Made by a program: the position numbers and the translations under genes
DNA from: JBLHKS01 sp047620505
GTDB taxonomy: Bacteria; Verrucomicrobiota; Verrucomicrobiia; Verrucomicrobiales; DEV007
Reading direction: 5' to 3'
DNA length: 64,000 nucleotides
NCBI GenBank assembly: GCA_047620505.1
Contig: JBLHKS010000008.1
Location: 20,238 to 84,237 of the forward strand
Notes under the pieces: generated by a model
Databases searched by the model: none
What the model saw: only the letters and a program-made list of their open reading frames with translations
Told to the model about the DNA's origin: nothing
Shown here: in pieces, positions 1 through 8,512 of the stretch
Layout of the letters: every line of letters starts with the position of its first letter
Position numbering within the stretch: position 1 is the stretch's first letter

Positions 1-1968
1 CGAAATTTCGAAGAGAACAATCTGGTCGTGCACCAGGAGTACGGCGTCGGGCGGTTCCGCGAAATCGCGTTTCGTGAGGACGAGGAAGTGCTTGTGATCG
101 AGTACGCCGAGGAGGCAAAACTCTACGTGCCCGTCGATCAGGCTCACCTCGTTTCGCGATACGTCGGAGTCGGCAAGAACGCGCCGAAGCTAAGCAAACT
201 CGGCGGAGGGCGCTGGTCCAAATTGCGCGAGAAAGCCGAAAAATCGATCCTCGATTACGCTGTGCAGCTGCTCAAACTTCAAGCCGAGCGCGCTACCGAA
301 AAATCCTACGCCCACGAGCCTGATTCCAAGTGGCAGTGGGAATTCGAAAACTCTTTCCTCTACACCGAGACGCCTGACCAGCTGACCTCGATCGAAGAGA
401 CCAAACGCGATATGGAATCGCCCGATCCGATGGACCGGCTCATCTGCGGTGATGTCGGATTCGGCAAGACCGAAGTCGCGATTCGCGCCGCGTTCAAAGC
501 CGTCATGAGCGGAAGGCAAGTCGCGATCCTCACGCCGACGACCGTCCTCGCACAGCAACATTTTAACACTTTTCGTGAGCGGATGAGCGACTACCCGATC
601 ACGATCGACCTGCTAAGCCGCTACCGCACGCCCGGTCAACAGCGCAAGACCATCGTCGGCGTTTCGAGCGGCAGCGTCGACATCGTCATCGGCACGCATC
701 GCGTGATTTCCAAAGACGTCACCTACAAAAAACTCGGCCTCGTCATCATCGATGAAGAGCAGCGATTCGGCGTAAAGCACAAAGAGCAGTTCAAGGAAAT
801 GTTCCGGATGGTCGACGTGCTGACGTTGTCGGCCACGCCAATTCCGCGGACGCTCTACCTTTCGCTCATGGGTGTTCGCGACATGTCGACGATCGACACC
901 CCGCCGCCGAATCGAATCCCAGTCGCGACCTCGATCTGCCCGTACGACGAACGAATCATCCGTCAGGCTGTCGACCGCGAGCTGAAGCGGAAAGGGCAGG
1001 TTTTCTTCCTTCATAACCGCGTCCAAACGATCGGCAAATTCAAGAAAATGATCGAGTCGCTCTGCCCGGATGCGCGGGTCGAAGTCGGTCACGGCCAGAT
1101 GGACGACTACGTCCTTGAGGACGTCATGAACCGCTTCGTGCGCGGCGATTTCGACGTGTTGGTCTCGACCACGATCATCGAGAGCGGGATCGACATTCCT
1201 AACGCGAACACAATTATCATCGACCGCGCCGATCGTTTCGGCCTCGCCGATCTCTACCAGTTGCGCGGTCGAGTTGGACGTTCCCAGACCAAGGCGTATG
1301 CGATTCTGTTGCTGCCACGCGACATGATCACCGGCGGCGACGCCCGCAAACGAGTCAGCGCAATCAAGCAGTACACCGCGCTTGGATCCGGGTTCAAAAT
1401 CGCGATGCGGGATCTCGAAATCCGCGGTGCTGGCAATTTGTTAGGCACTCAGCAAAGCGGCCACATCGCCGCCGTCGGCTTCGATCTCTACTGCCGTCTG
1501 CTCAAGCAAAGCGTCGCCAAACTCAAGGGCGAGCGAGTCGTCAAACAGATCGACGTCGCGCTCGATATCGATTTTATCTGCTTCAACGAAGGCGAATATG
1601 CTCATGCTCGCGGCCAGCAGCTGCCAGCTTTCATCCCGGCCAGCTACATGGAAGAAGCGCTTCACCGGATCTCCAGTTACCGCGAGTTGGCCGAGGTTTC
1701 ATCGCTCAAAGAATTGGCCGGGATCATCAAAGTTTGGGAAGACCGTTTCGGCCGCAAACCCGTGGCCGTGGAGCACCTCCTTCGTTGCACTGAGCTCAAA
1801 CTTCGCTGTGCCCAGAAGCTCGTCGCCACCTGCGAGGTCAAAGGCGACAAGCTGATCATGACTCGCGGCGGGCGCGGAATTCAGGTGGACGGAAAATATC
1901 CGCGCTTGAGAAAACGGAAGGCCGAAGACCGGTTGATCGAAGTGTTAGAGAAGGTGAAGACGCTGTAG
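1..1968 (+). CDS. mfd: Transcription-repair coupling factor Mfd, C-terminal part (5' truncated)
   Basis: An ATP-driven DNA translocase that removes stalled RNA polymerase and recruits UvrA to the lesion. The reading frame is open from base 1, so the N-terminal UvrB-like part lies outside the window. Visible in order are the end of the RNA polymerase-interacting CarD-like domain (VHQEYGVGRF at the edge), Walker A (GDVGFGKTE, near residue 150), motif II (DEEQRFG), LSATPIPRTL, and the helicase C-terminal motifs (ESGIDIPNANT, QLRGRVGRS). The Mfd-specific C-terminal domain follows. The motif order, with a CarD-like domain before a RecG-like helicase, separates Mfd from RecG. It converges on gatB with 19 bases between them. 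One near-match of the iterated palindrome lies at 264 and another at 1617. Confidence 0.95.
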   Translation, partial: RNFEENNLVVHQEYGVGRFREIAFREDEEVLVIEYAEEAKLYVPVDQAHLVSRYVGVGKNAPKLSKLGGGRWSKLREKAEKSILDYAVQLLKLQAERATEKSYAHEPDSKWQWEFENSFLYTETPDQLTSIEETKRDMESPDPMDRLICGDVGFGKTEVAIRAAFKAVMSGRQVAILTPTTVLAQQHFNTFRERMSDYPITIDLLSRYRTPGQQRKTIVGVSSGSVDIVIGTHRVISKDVTYKKLGLVIIDEEQRFGVKHKEQFKEMFRMVDVLTLSATPIPRTLYLSLMGVRDMSTIDTPPPNRIPVATSICPYDERIIRQAVDRELKRKGQVFFLHNRVQTIGKFKKMIESLCPDARVEVGHGQMDDYVLEDVMNRFVRGDFDVLVSTTIIESGIDIPNANTIIIDRADRFGLADLYQLRGRVGRSQTKAYAILLLPRDMITGGDARKRVSAIKQYTALGSGFKIAMRDLEIRGAGNLLGTQQSGHIAAVGFDLYCRLLKQSVAKLKGERVVKQIDVALDIDFICFNEGEYAHARGQQLPAFIPASYMEEALHRISSYRELAEVSSLKELAGIIKVWEDRFGRKPVAVEHLLRCTELKLRCAQKLVATCEVKGDKLIMTRGGRGIQVDGKYPRLRKRKAEDRLIEVLEKVKTL

Positions 1969-1987
1969 CGAAAATACGGCGACTGGC

Positions 1988-3451
1988 TCAGCCGAGGATC
2001 TTCTTTTCCAGCAGCCCACGCACCGTTTGCGGATTGGCCTTGCCTTTCGAAAGCTTCATGACCTGGCCAAGCAGCGAGTTGATCGCTTTCGGATTGCCGC
2101 CTTTGATTTCTTCAACCAGGCCCGAGTTCTTGGCGATGACTTGATCGACGAATCCTTCGATTTCGCCCTCGTCAGCCGGCTCGAAGCCGAGGTCTTTGGC
2201 CACCTCAGCGGGGTCTTTGTCAGGCTCTTCAAAAAGCTTCGCGAAAACCTCCTTGGCCTGGTTTCCGTTGAGTTTGCCTTCATCGACGAGCCCGAGCAAC
2301 GCACCCAATTTTTCGGCAGCAACCGGGCATTCGCTGACTTCCAATTCGGCTTCTTTCAGCGCGCTGAGGAGATTGTTGATCACCCAGTTGGCGACCTTTT
2401 TCCCGTTCTTCGCGCCAGCAGCTGCTGATTCGAAATAGTTTGCCAACGGCGGATCCGCAGAGAGCACTCCGGCGTCGTATTCGGTCATGCCGTAGTCTTT
2501 GACAAACCGCGCAGATTTCTGGTGAGGAAGCTCGGGCACCAGCTTTTTGATCCGCTCGACCATTTCTTCCGTTCGGACCGGAAGCAGATCCGGATCGGGC
2601 AGGTAACGATAATCATGAGCATCTTCCTTGATCCGCATTTCGGCCGTTTCGCCGCGTTCCTCGTTCCAGCGCCAGGTCGCTTGTCGGATCTCGTTCCCGG
2701 CCTCGACCTCTTCAATTTGGCGATCGATTTCGTAGTGCAGCGCCCGGCGGACGGCGCTGACGGAGTTCATATTTTTTAACTCGATCTTCGTCCCGAGTTC
2801 CTTCTGTCCTTTCGGCCGCACGGAGACGTTCACGTCGCAGCGGAGCTGGCCTTTTTCCATGTCGGCGTCGCTGACACCGCCATAACTCAGAATCTGTCTC
2901 AACGAATTCAGGTAAGCCGCAGTTTCCTCGGCGGACTCAATTTCCGGCTCCGAAACGATTTCCATCAGCGGCGTTCCAGCCCGGTTGAAATCGATTGTCG
3001 AGACCTTGGCGAGGTGAGTCGATTTGGCGACGTCTTCCTCAAGATGGATTCGCGTCAAGCCGACAATCTTGCCCGGTTTCGCGATCGTTTTCTGGGCGTC
3101 TTTCGGATAAGCCAATTCGTAAAGCGGAACGCCTCCGCCTTCGCAGAGCGGCAGATCAAACTGGCTGATCTGATAGTTTTTGGGCATGTCAGGGTAAAAA
3201 TAGCTCTTGCGATCCCATTTGGAAATCGGCGGAGTCGAGCAGCCTAACATCTGTCCGGTCAGGATCGTCATTTCGATCGCGCGCTTGTTCAGAACCGGCA
3301 GCGCACCCGGCAAACCGAGGCAAACCGGACAAACCAACGTGTTCGGCTCATCGCCAAAACGCACTGCGCATCCGCAGAACATTTTGCTGCGAGTCTTGAG
3401 TTGAACGTGGACTTCGAGCCCGATCGTTACGAGAAAATCTTCTTTAGCCAT
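1988..3451 (-). CDS. gatB: Aspartyl/glutamyl-tRNA(Asn/Gln) amidotransferase subunit B
   Basis: GatB activates the misacylated Glu-tRNA(Gln) or Asp-tRNA(Asn) in the GatCAB complex and accepts ammonia from GatA. The 487-residue length is typical. The N-terminal motif LEVHVQLKTRSKMFCGC and the cradle motif YFYPDMPKNYQISQFDLPL are both present, and the C-terminal YqeY-like tail ends in a GNPKAINSLLGQVMK segment. gatA and gatC are not in the window. The start overlaps the end of the upstream membrane-protein gene by 25 bases, suggesting coupled expression in an aroC - membrane protein - gatB run. An iterated palindrome at 2417 encodes AAA. Confidence 0.96.
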   Translation of the reverse strand: MAKEDFLVTIGLEVHVQLKTRSKMFCGCAVRFGDEPNTLVCPVCLGLPGALPVLNKRAIEMTILTGQMLGCSTPPISKWDRKSYFYPDMPKNYQISQFDLPLCEGGGVPLYELAYPKDAQKTIAKPGKIVGLTRIHLEEDVAKSTHLAKVSTIDFNRAGTPLMEIVSEPEIESAEETAAYLNSLRQILSYGGVSDADMEKGQLRCDVNVSVRPKGQKELGTKIELKNMNSVSAVRRALHYEIDRQIEEVEAGNEIRQATWRWNEERGETAEMRIKEDAHDYRYLPDPDLLPVRTEEMVERIKKLVPELPHQKSARFVKDYGMTEYDAGVLSADPPLANYFESAAAGAKNGKKVANWVINNLLSALKEAELEVSECPVAAEKLGALLGLVDEGKLNGNQAKEVFAKLFEEPDKDPAEVAKDLGFEPADEGEIEGFVDQVIAKNSGLVEEIKGGNPKAINSLLGQVMKLSKGKANPQTVRGLLEKKILG

Positions 3452-4335
3452 GACTTGTCTCTTGGAACTTCTTTGCCGGTCAGGACGGACTCGATTTCAT
3501 CGGCCATGTCGAGCCCTTCGAGCATCTTTTTCAATCCAGGATCGCGGAGCGCGATTCGGAATTTCGCACTGAGGAGGAATTTGACCGGGCTGACCGCTCC
3601 GGTTTCGGCCGATATCATCTTGATGAGCTCTTTATCGTCGATCAAGCGGGTCACTTCCGGATGCTCGACGATCGGCTTTGTGCTCGGCCGTTCCCTCAGC
3701 GCTCGCCTGAGGTTGGGATCGAAACTCGTCATCACCAAAGCCGCAAGATTGCGGTTTGCCACGGACGTAAGCGGATCGAGTTGATCGAGCGCCCACTTGC
3801 TTTTCGGCCAGATTTCAACGCCGTCACGCCAGCGAGTCGACAACGGCTTTTCCGGCAAGCTGACGATCGCGCCAGGCTCGAGGCCGCGCGTCATTTCGTT
3901 GAGCTGAGTCAATTCGTAAACGCTTCCGGTGATGCGAACCATCAGGCTAACGAGGATGAGAATTGCGATGCTCGGGATCAGGCTGAGCGCCGCGCCCATC
4001 GGTCCGCGCATCATCCAGGCCAACGGGCCTTCTTCGCCAAAAACGCGCTCGAATGACCACTTCCCAAGGATGCGGGCCGCGATAAACGCGATTCCGGCAA
4101 GAACCAAGCTAGCGACTCCGGCCACCCAGTTTGGGATGACTTTTCCAGACCAGCTTTCGTAAAGTCCGACGCCGTGTTTAAAAATAAAGATCCCGAGTGA
4201 AAACGCCGCGACCCAGCTGAAGAGCGATTTCAGCGACCCGACCGTTCCCCTCGTCCAAGCCATCATGCCCATGAGCAGGATGAACGCTAGCGCGAGCGTC
4301 GAGAAAAGCACATCGGTCTGGATCCCGCCGATCAT
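3427..4335 (-). CDS. CvpA-like integral membrane protein
   Basis: About 302 residues. The first 130 or so hold four hydrophobic segments, spaced as in the CvpA (colicin V production) family, near residues 8-25, 37-53, 70-88 and 110-130. The remaining 170 residues are mostly soluble and were not recognised. The ATG at 4335 is preferred over a TTG one codon earlier. It begins 3 bases after the aroC stop, and the 3' end runs 25 bases into gatB, so the three genes probably share a transcript. The molecular role of CvpA-type proteins is poorly defined, and assignment to the family is from hydrophobic pattern and general resemblance only. Confidence 0.7.
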   Translation of the reverse strand: MIGGIQTDVLFSTLALAFILLMGMMAWTRGTVGSLKSLFSWVAAFSLGIFIFKHGVGLYESWSGKVIPNWVAGVASLVLAGIAFIAARILGKWSFERVFGEEGPLAWMMRGPMGAALSLIPSIAILILVSLMVRITGSVYELTQLNEMTRGLEPGAIVSLPEKPLSTRWRDGVEIWPKSKWALDQLDPLTSVANRNLAALVMTSFDPNLRRALRERPSTKPIVEHPEVTRLIDDKELIKMISAETGAVSPVKFLLSAKFRIALRDPGLKKMLEGLDMADEIESVLTGKEVPRDKSWLKKIFS

Positions 4336-4338
4336 CAA

Positions 4339-5424
4339 TCAGTCGATTTGGTTAACTTTCTGCCGCAGCGCGTGATCGACCAGCACCAGCGCGGCCATCG
4401 CCTCGACCATCGGTACGGCGCGCGGCAAGACGCAGGGATCGTGCCGACCGCGTGCGGCGAGTTCCGTGTCCTGACCGTCGTTCGTGACCGTCGGCTGCGA
4501 TTGCAGAATCGTGGCCGTCGGCTTGAAGGCGATCCGGAAGAAAATCGGCTCGCCGTTTGTGATCCCGCCCTGAATCCCGCCGCTGCGATTCGTCCGCGTT
4601 CGAACCCGCTCGCCGTCCATGAAAAACTCGTCGTTGTGCTCGAGTCCGGTCAGCAGCGTCCCCGAAAACCCGCTGCCGACCTCAAATCCCTTCGACGCCG
4701 GCAGGCTCATCATCGCCTTGGCGAGGTCCGCTTCGAGCTTGTCGAAAACCGGCTCGCCCCAGCCTGCGGGCACGCCTCGCGCAACGCATTCGACCGTGCC
4801 GCCAATCGAATTTCCTTCGCTGCGGACTGCCTGAATCAGCTCAATCATTTTCTCGACCATCGCGGGATCGCCCGTGCGGACGATGTTCGATTCGACCAGT
4901 TCCTGGGTGATCGTATTCGGATCGACCTCGGCCGTCAGGTCCTTGATCGTCTTGACGTAGGCAACGATTTCGAGGTCTGGCGCGAGCTTCTTCAGAACTT
5001 TTTTCGCCACAGCAGCTGCTGCGACGCGACCGATCGTTTCGCGAGCCGAAGCGCGTCCCCCGCCCTGCCAATTTCGGATTCCGTACTTGGCGTCGTAGGT
5101 GAAATCGGCATGCGAGGGCCGGTATTTCGTCTTCATCTCGGTGTAGGCCGAGGGCCGCTGATCCTGATTGCGAACGAGTAAGGCGATCGGTGTTCCGATC
5201 GTTTTTCCCTCGAATGTCCCCGAGAGAATCTCGCACGCGTCGGCTTCTTTGCGCGGTGTAACGATTTTGCTTTGCCCCGGTCGTCGCCGATCGAGGTCGA
5301 CCTGAATGTCGCCTTCGCTGAGATCGATCATCGGCGGACAACCGTCGATGACCACGCCAACTCCACCGCCGTGGGACTCGCCCCAGGTGGAGATCTTAAA
5401 AACTTCGCCAAAACTGCTGCCCAT
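4339..5424 (-). CDS. aroC: Chorismate synthase
   Basis: Catalyses the last shikimate-pathway step, 1,4-elimination of phosphate from EPSP to give chorismate, with reduced FMN. The 361-residue length fits the bacterial enzyme. Signatures seen are the N-terminal FKISTWGESHGGGVGVVIDG, the central GGRASARETIGR and a C-terminal GRHDPCVLPRAVPMVEAM segment. The ATG at 5424 is the natural start, and there is no clear Shine-Dalgarno before it. It is the first gene of the aroC - CvpA-like - gatB run. An iterated palindrome at 5011 sits inside the signature and encodes part of an AAAA stretch. Confidence 0.97.
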   Translation of the reverse strand: MGSSFGEVFKISTWGESHGGGVGVVIDGCPPMIDLSEGDIQVDLDRRRPGQSKIVTPRKEADACEILSGTFEGKTIGTPIALLVRNQDQRPSAYTEMKTKYRPSHADFTYDAKYGIRNWQGGGRASARETIGRVAAAAVAKKVLKKLAPDLEIVAYVKTIKDLTAEVDPNTITQELVESNIVRTGDPAMVEKMIELIQAVRSEGNSIGGTVECVARGVPAGWGEPVFDKLEADLAKAMMSLPASKGFEVGSGFSGTLLTGLEHNDEFFMDGERVRTRTNRSGGIQGGITNGEPIFFRIAFKPTATILQSQPTVTNDGQDTELAARGRHDPCVLPRAVPMVEAMAALVLVDHALRQKVNQID

Positions 5425-5495
5425 AATAAGAGGCGCGTAAAGAAGCTGGGAGTGGGCGAATTGGCAAGATCCGAAGTGGCGAAAACAGCCAAAAA

Positions 5496-6248
5496 TCAGG
5501 GGCTGCTCTCACAGAATTCGGCGAGGTCGGCGGGAAGCGGCGAATTCCAAACGTGCTCGCGCCAGGTCAGCTTTGTCGCGTGGAGCGCGTGGCGATCGAT
5601 CAGCAGCTGCTGGGCGAGGCTCGAGGTCCAGCCGGTTTCGATGAATTCGAGATAGCAGCGTTCGTCAGGCCCGTAGATCCGGTCGCCGACGATCGGGAAG
5701 CCGGAATGCGCGAGGTGAACGCGGATTTGATGCATCCGGCCGGTTTCCGGAAAGCAGCGGACGAGCGCAAATTGGCCTTCGGTGCGCTCGAAGCGGGTTT
5801 CGACTGCGAACCGGGTCCGGCATGGCTTTCCGTCCGGATGAACGGCGCGTTTCAGCCAGATCGGGGTCTCCTCAAATTCGCCCCTGCGCCGAAGCGCGGC
5901 GTCGACCGTCCAATCGTTTTCGGCCGGCCAGCCGGAGACGATCGCGAGGTACTCTTTGCCGATTTCGGCGTTTTGAATCGCGAACGAAAGCTCTCGCGCG
6001 GTCTCCGGATTCTTCGCGACGAGGACCAGGCCGCTGGTGTCGCGATCCAGCCGGGTGATCACCGAAAGCCGCGCACCGTTCACGATCTCGAACCCCAGCA
6101 GACCCTCAAGGCCGTCAAGCAAAGTCGGCGGGTTGCCGGGTTTGTTGGGATGGCTCAGCAAATGCGACGGTTTGTCGACAACGATCCAGTCGGCCGATTC
6201 GTCGACGACCGAAAACTCGGGGTTGAAGAGGATTGAAGCGTCCGGCAC
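5496..6248 (-). CDS. RluA-family RNA pseudouridine synthase
   Basis: Predicted to isomerise uridine to pseudouridine in rRNA or tRNA. The catalytic motif is seen as RLDRDTSGLVLVAKN around residue 68, with the aspartate after RL. Other family segments are the early WIVVDKPSHLLSHP and the late GRMHQIRVHLAHSGFPIVGD. At 250 residues with no S4 domain it resembles RluA or TruC more than RluC/D, but the target base cannot be told from sequence. The start codon is GTG at 6248. The gene diverges from the ATPase at 6275 with only 26 bases between. The palindrome at 5602 encodes QQLL. Confidence 0.9.
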   Translation of the reverse strand: MPDASILFNPEFSVVDESADWIVVDKPSHLLSHPNKPGNPPTLLDGLEGLLGFEIVNGARLSVITRLDRDTSGLVLVAKNPETARELSFAIQNAEIGKEYLAIVSGWPAENDWTVDAALRRRGEFEETPIWLKRAVHPDGKPCRTRFAVETRFERTEGQFALVRCFPETGRMHQIRVHLAHSGFPIVGDRIYGPDERCYLEFIETGWTSSLAQQLLIDRHALHATKLTWREHVWNSPLPADLAEFCESSP

Positions 6249-6274
6249 GGTCGTCGAAACGTTCTCTCTAACGC

Positions 6275-6928
6275 ATGATCACCTGCCGGCAACTTTCGCG
6301 TTCCTTCGGTCCCGTCCACGCAGTCCGTGGAGTGGATCTCGATATCGAGTCCGGCGAATTTATCGCGATCACCGGGGCGAGCGGGAGCGGAAAAAGCACG
6401 CTGCTCCATTTGATCGCGAGTCTCGACGCGCCCGACGCCGGCGAGATGCACGTCGATGGACTGGCGCTGCATTCGGCGAGCGACACGGAGAAGACGAAGT
6501 TTCGCCGCGAATCGGTCGGGATCGTGTTTCAGTTTTTCAATTTGATGCCGACGATGACGGTTACCGAAAACGTGATGCTTCCGCTCGTTTTGCGTGGCGA
6601 TGGAGGTCGAGCGGCTCGGGAACGCGCTGAGCAGCTGCTGGGTCTCGTCGGGCTCAGCGAGCGGGCGACGCACTTTTCTCATCAGCTGAGCGGCGGCGAA
6701 ATGCAGCGAGTCGCGATTGCGCGAGCGCTTTCGCATGAGCCACGACTTTTGATCGCGGACGAGCCGACGGGAAACCTGGATTCGCAGAATCGCGATCGGG
6801 TGCTCAAGATCCTCGGCCGAATTCACGACGAAAAGCTGGCGACGATGGTAGTCGTGACTCACGAGGAAGAAGTGGCCGGCTCGGCATCGCGCCGGATCGA
6901 AATGCGGGACGGCGAGATTATCGCCTGA
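6275..6928 (+). CDS. ABC transporter ATPase, LolD/MacB/FtsE type
   Basis: Nucleotide-binding subunit of the MacB/LolD/FtsE group. Walker A is GASGSGKSTLLH, the signature is LSGGEMQRVAIARAL, and Walker B is LLIADEPTGNLD; at 217 residues it is a bare ATPase. Such subunits normally pair with a FtsX-fold permease, used for lipoprotein release, efflux or cell division. No permease gene is adjacent: upstream is a divergent pseudouridine synthase and downstream a convergent GMC oxidoreductase that ends on the next base. The partner must be encoded elsewhere, so the exact role is open. The palindrome at 6630 encodes EQLL. Confidence 0.9.
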   Translation: MITCRQLSRSFGPVHAVRGVDLDIESGEFIAITGASGSGKSTLLHLIASLDAPDAGEMHVDGLALHSASDTEKTKFRRESVGIVFQFFNLMPTMTVTENVMLPLVLRGDGGRAARERAEQLLGLVGLSERATHFSHQLSGGEMQRVAIARALSHEPRLLIADEPTGNLDSQNRDRVLKILGRIHDEKLATMVVVTHEEEVAGSASRRIEMRDGEIIA

Positions 6929-8512
6929 CTAAAAAGCCTCGCTCGCCACGCGAACCGCGTTCGCCATCAACGTGAACGTGTACTGCTTGGCTGGTAGAAA
7001 CGGGAAAGTCGCTCCGTCGACCACGAACAGGTTTTTGAAAGCGCGGCTTTCGCACTGAGTTGTGGTGGTGTGAGGGTCGTCGGACTCAGCGATCATCGGC
7101 AACGTGCCTGCGTAGTGAACGCTACCGCCGATCGGCCGAATTTGGGTCATGTTAGGCGGGGCGACGCAGCCGATTTTTCCAAGCGCAGCCTGCATCCGTT
7201 CGAGCGTGTCTCGAATCTGGAAATCTTCGTTCGGAGCCGTCTCGTAATGGAGGACGAGGCGGCCCGTTTCATCCAGAGTCGCGTAGCAGTCTGGCCGTCG
7301 ATAGTCAGCCAGCATCGCGTTGGCAAGGCCAAGCGCAGCGTGGAGATTCTTAAAGACTTTCGTCCCAGCGCGGAGGTCGACCGGCAAATTCTGGATCACC
7401 GGGTGAACCATCGCCGTGGTTAGCGAAGTGATCTGGCCGTGAACGTAATTTCGGGGATCCGGATCGCGGAAAGCGAAGGCCAGTTGGTGGTACTGATAGG
7501 ATTTTGGATCGTAGCGCTTGCCGAGCATCCTGAGATTCAAAAACGGGATGAAAAGCTGGCGATTGTCGAGCAAACCTGGAAGCTGAATGACCTCGTCCGC
7601 AGCTCGTCGCCAGGATTCGAGGTAAAGGTGGGAAGTCGTCAGCGCGCCGGTTGCGAGCACGACTTTTTCGGCTTCGATGACTTCGTCTCCGGCGACAACG
7701 CCCGAAACCGCGCCGCTCGAATCGACCTCAAAGTGACTCACCCGCAAACCCGGCCGATAAGTAAAATTTTCGAACTCCTGGCATTCAGCAAGGGTCAAAG
7801 AAGGGGTGTAAAACGCGCCCGTTGGACAGCCCCACATGCATCGGCCGAGGTAGCTGCATGCCTTGCGTCCTCGGAAATCGCGGCTCAGAACGGCAACGCG
7901 CGAACGGCCGAGATACCACAGCAGCTGCTCGTTGAGATCTCGACGCTGACGCGCGTACTCGGCAGAAAGTTTCTTACCATGCTCATCCAGATCCAACGCA
8001 GGCATCAGGCCGTCGTGAGTCGGCGTGAAAGCGGCCAGGTCGTCGTTCGGATCGCCGACCACGCCGATGCGGCGACCAACTTCATCGTAAAATGGACGAA
8101 TCTCCTCAAACCCAAATGGAAACTCGGCTAACTCTTCTTCGTTGAACGGATAGGACCCTCCCGTCCACGCCTGGCCGAGGCCGCCTTGAGCGTAGGAAAG
8201 CAGCGGCTCAAAACCCTCTCGCTTCGGTTGCGGTGCGCCGGCTGTCTCGAAAACGTAATCTTTGGACGGCGGCTGCGCGTAGTAATTTTCGGCACCCGGA
8301 AAAACCACGGACTGAAATTCGTCACCCAGAAAATACCCAGCTGGATCCGGCAGGCTGCTTTTCAACTCCGGAATCGTCTGGTCCGGGTTCAGCGGTTCCG
8401 GCGGACGGTGGCCGACGTCCAGCATCGTGACTTTTCGCCCCTTTTTAAGCAGGGTGAGGGCGAAATGAACTCCGCTCGCGCCCGAGCCAACGACGACGAC
8501 ATCTTCCTTCAT
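6929..8512 (-). CDS. GMC-type FAD-dependent oxidoreductase
   Basis: A flavoprotein of 527 residues with an N-terminal FAD-binding dinucleotide fold (VVVGSGASGVHFALTLLKKG) and a C-terminal GMC-like segment (GGSVHYAGTLPM, then FVVDGATFPFLPAKQYTFT). A cysteine-rich stretch near residue 225 (CSYLGRCMWGCPTGAFYTPS) resembles an iron-sulphur or structural Cys cluster, which is unusual for plain GMC alcohol oxidases. The ATG at 8512 overlaps the stop of the upstream epimerase by 4 bases, so the gene belongs to a coupled unit with an SDR epimerase and a GT2 glycosyltransferase. Oxidation of a sugar or lipid-linked sugar is inferred from context only. The palindrome at 7920 encodes EQLL. Confidence 0.85.
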   Translation of the reverse strand: MKEDVVVVGSGASGVHFALTLLKKGRKVTMLDVGHRPPEPLNPDQTIPELKSSLPDPAGYFLGDEFQSVVFPGAENYYAQPPSKDYVFETAGAPQPKREGFEPLLSYAQGGLGQAWTGGSYPFNEEELAEFPFGFEEIRPFYDEVGRRIGVVGDPNDDLAAFTPTHDGLMPALDLDEHGKKLSAEYARQRRDLNEQLLWYLGRSRVAVLSRDFRGRKACSYLGRCMWGCPTGAFYTPSLTLAECQEFENFTYRPGLRVSHFEVDSSGAVSGVVAGDEVIEAEKVVLATGALTTSHLYLESWRRAADEVIQLPGLLDNRQLFIPFLNLRMLGKRYDPKSYQYHQLAFAFRDPDPRNYVHGQITSLTTAMVHPVIQNLPVDLRAGTKVFKNLHAALGLANAMLADYRRPDCYATLDETGRLVLHYETAPNEDFQIRDTLERMQAALGKIGCVAPPNMTQIRPIGGSVHYAGTLPMIAESDDPHTTTTQCESRAFKNLFVVDGATFPFLPAKQYTFTLMANAVRVASEAF

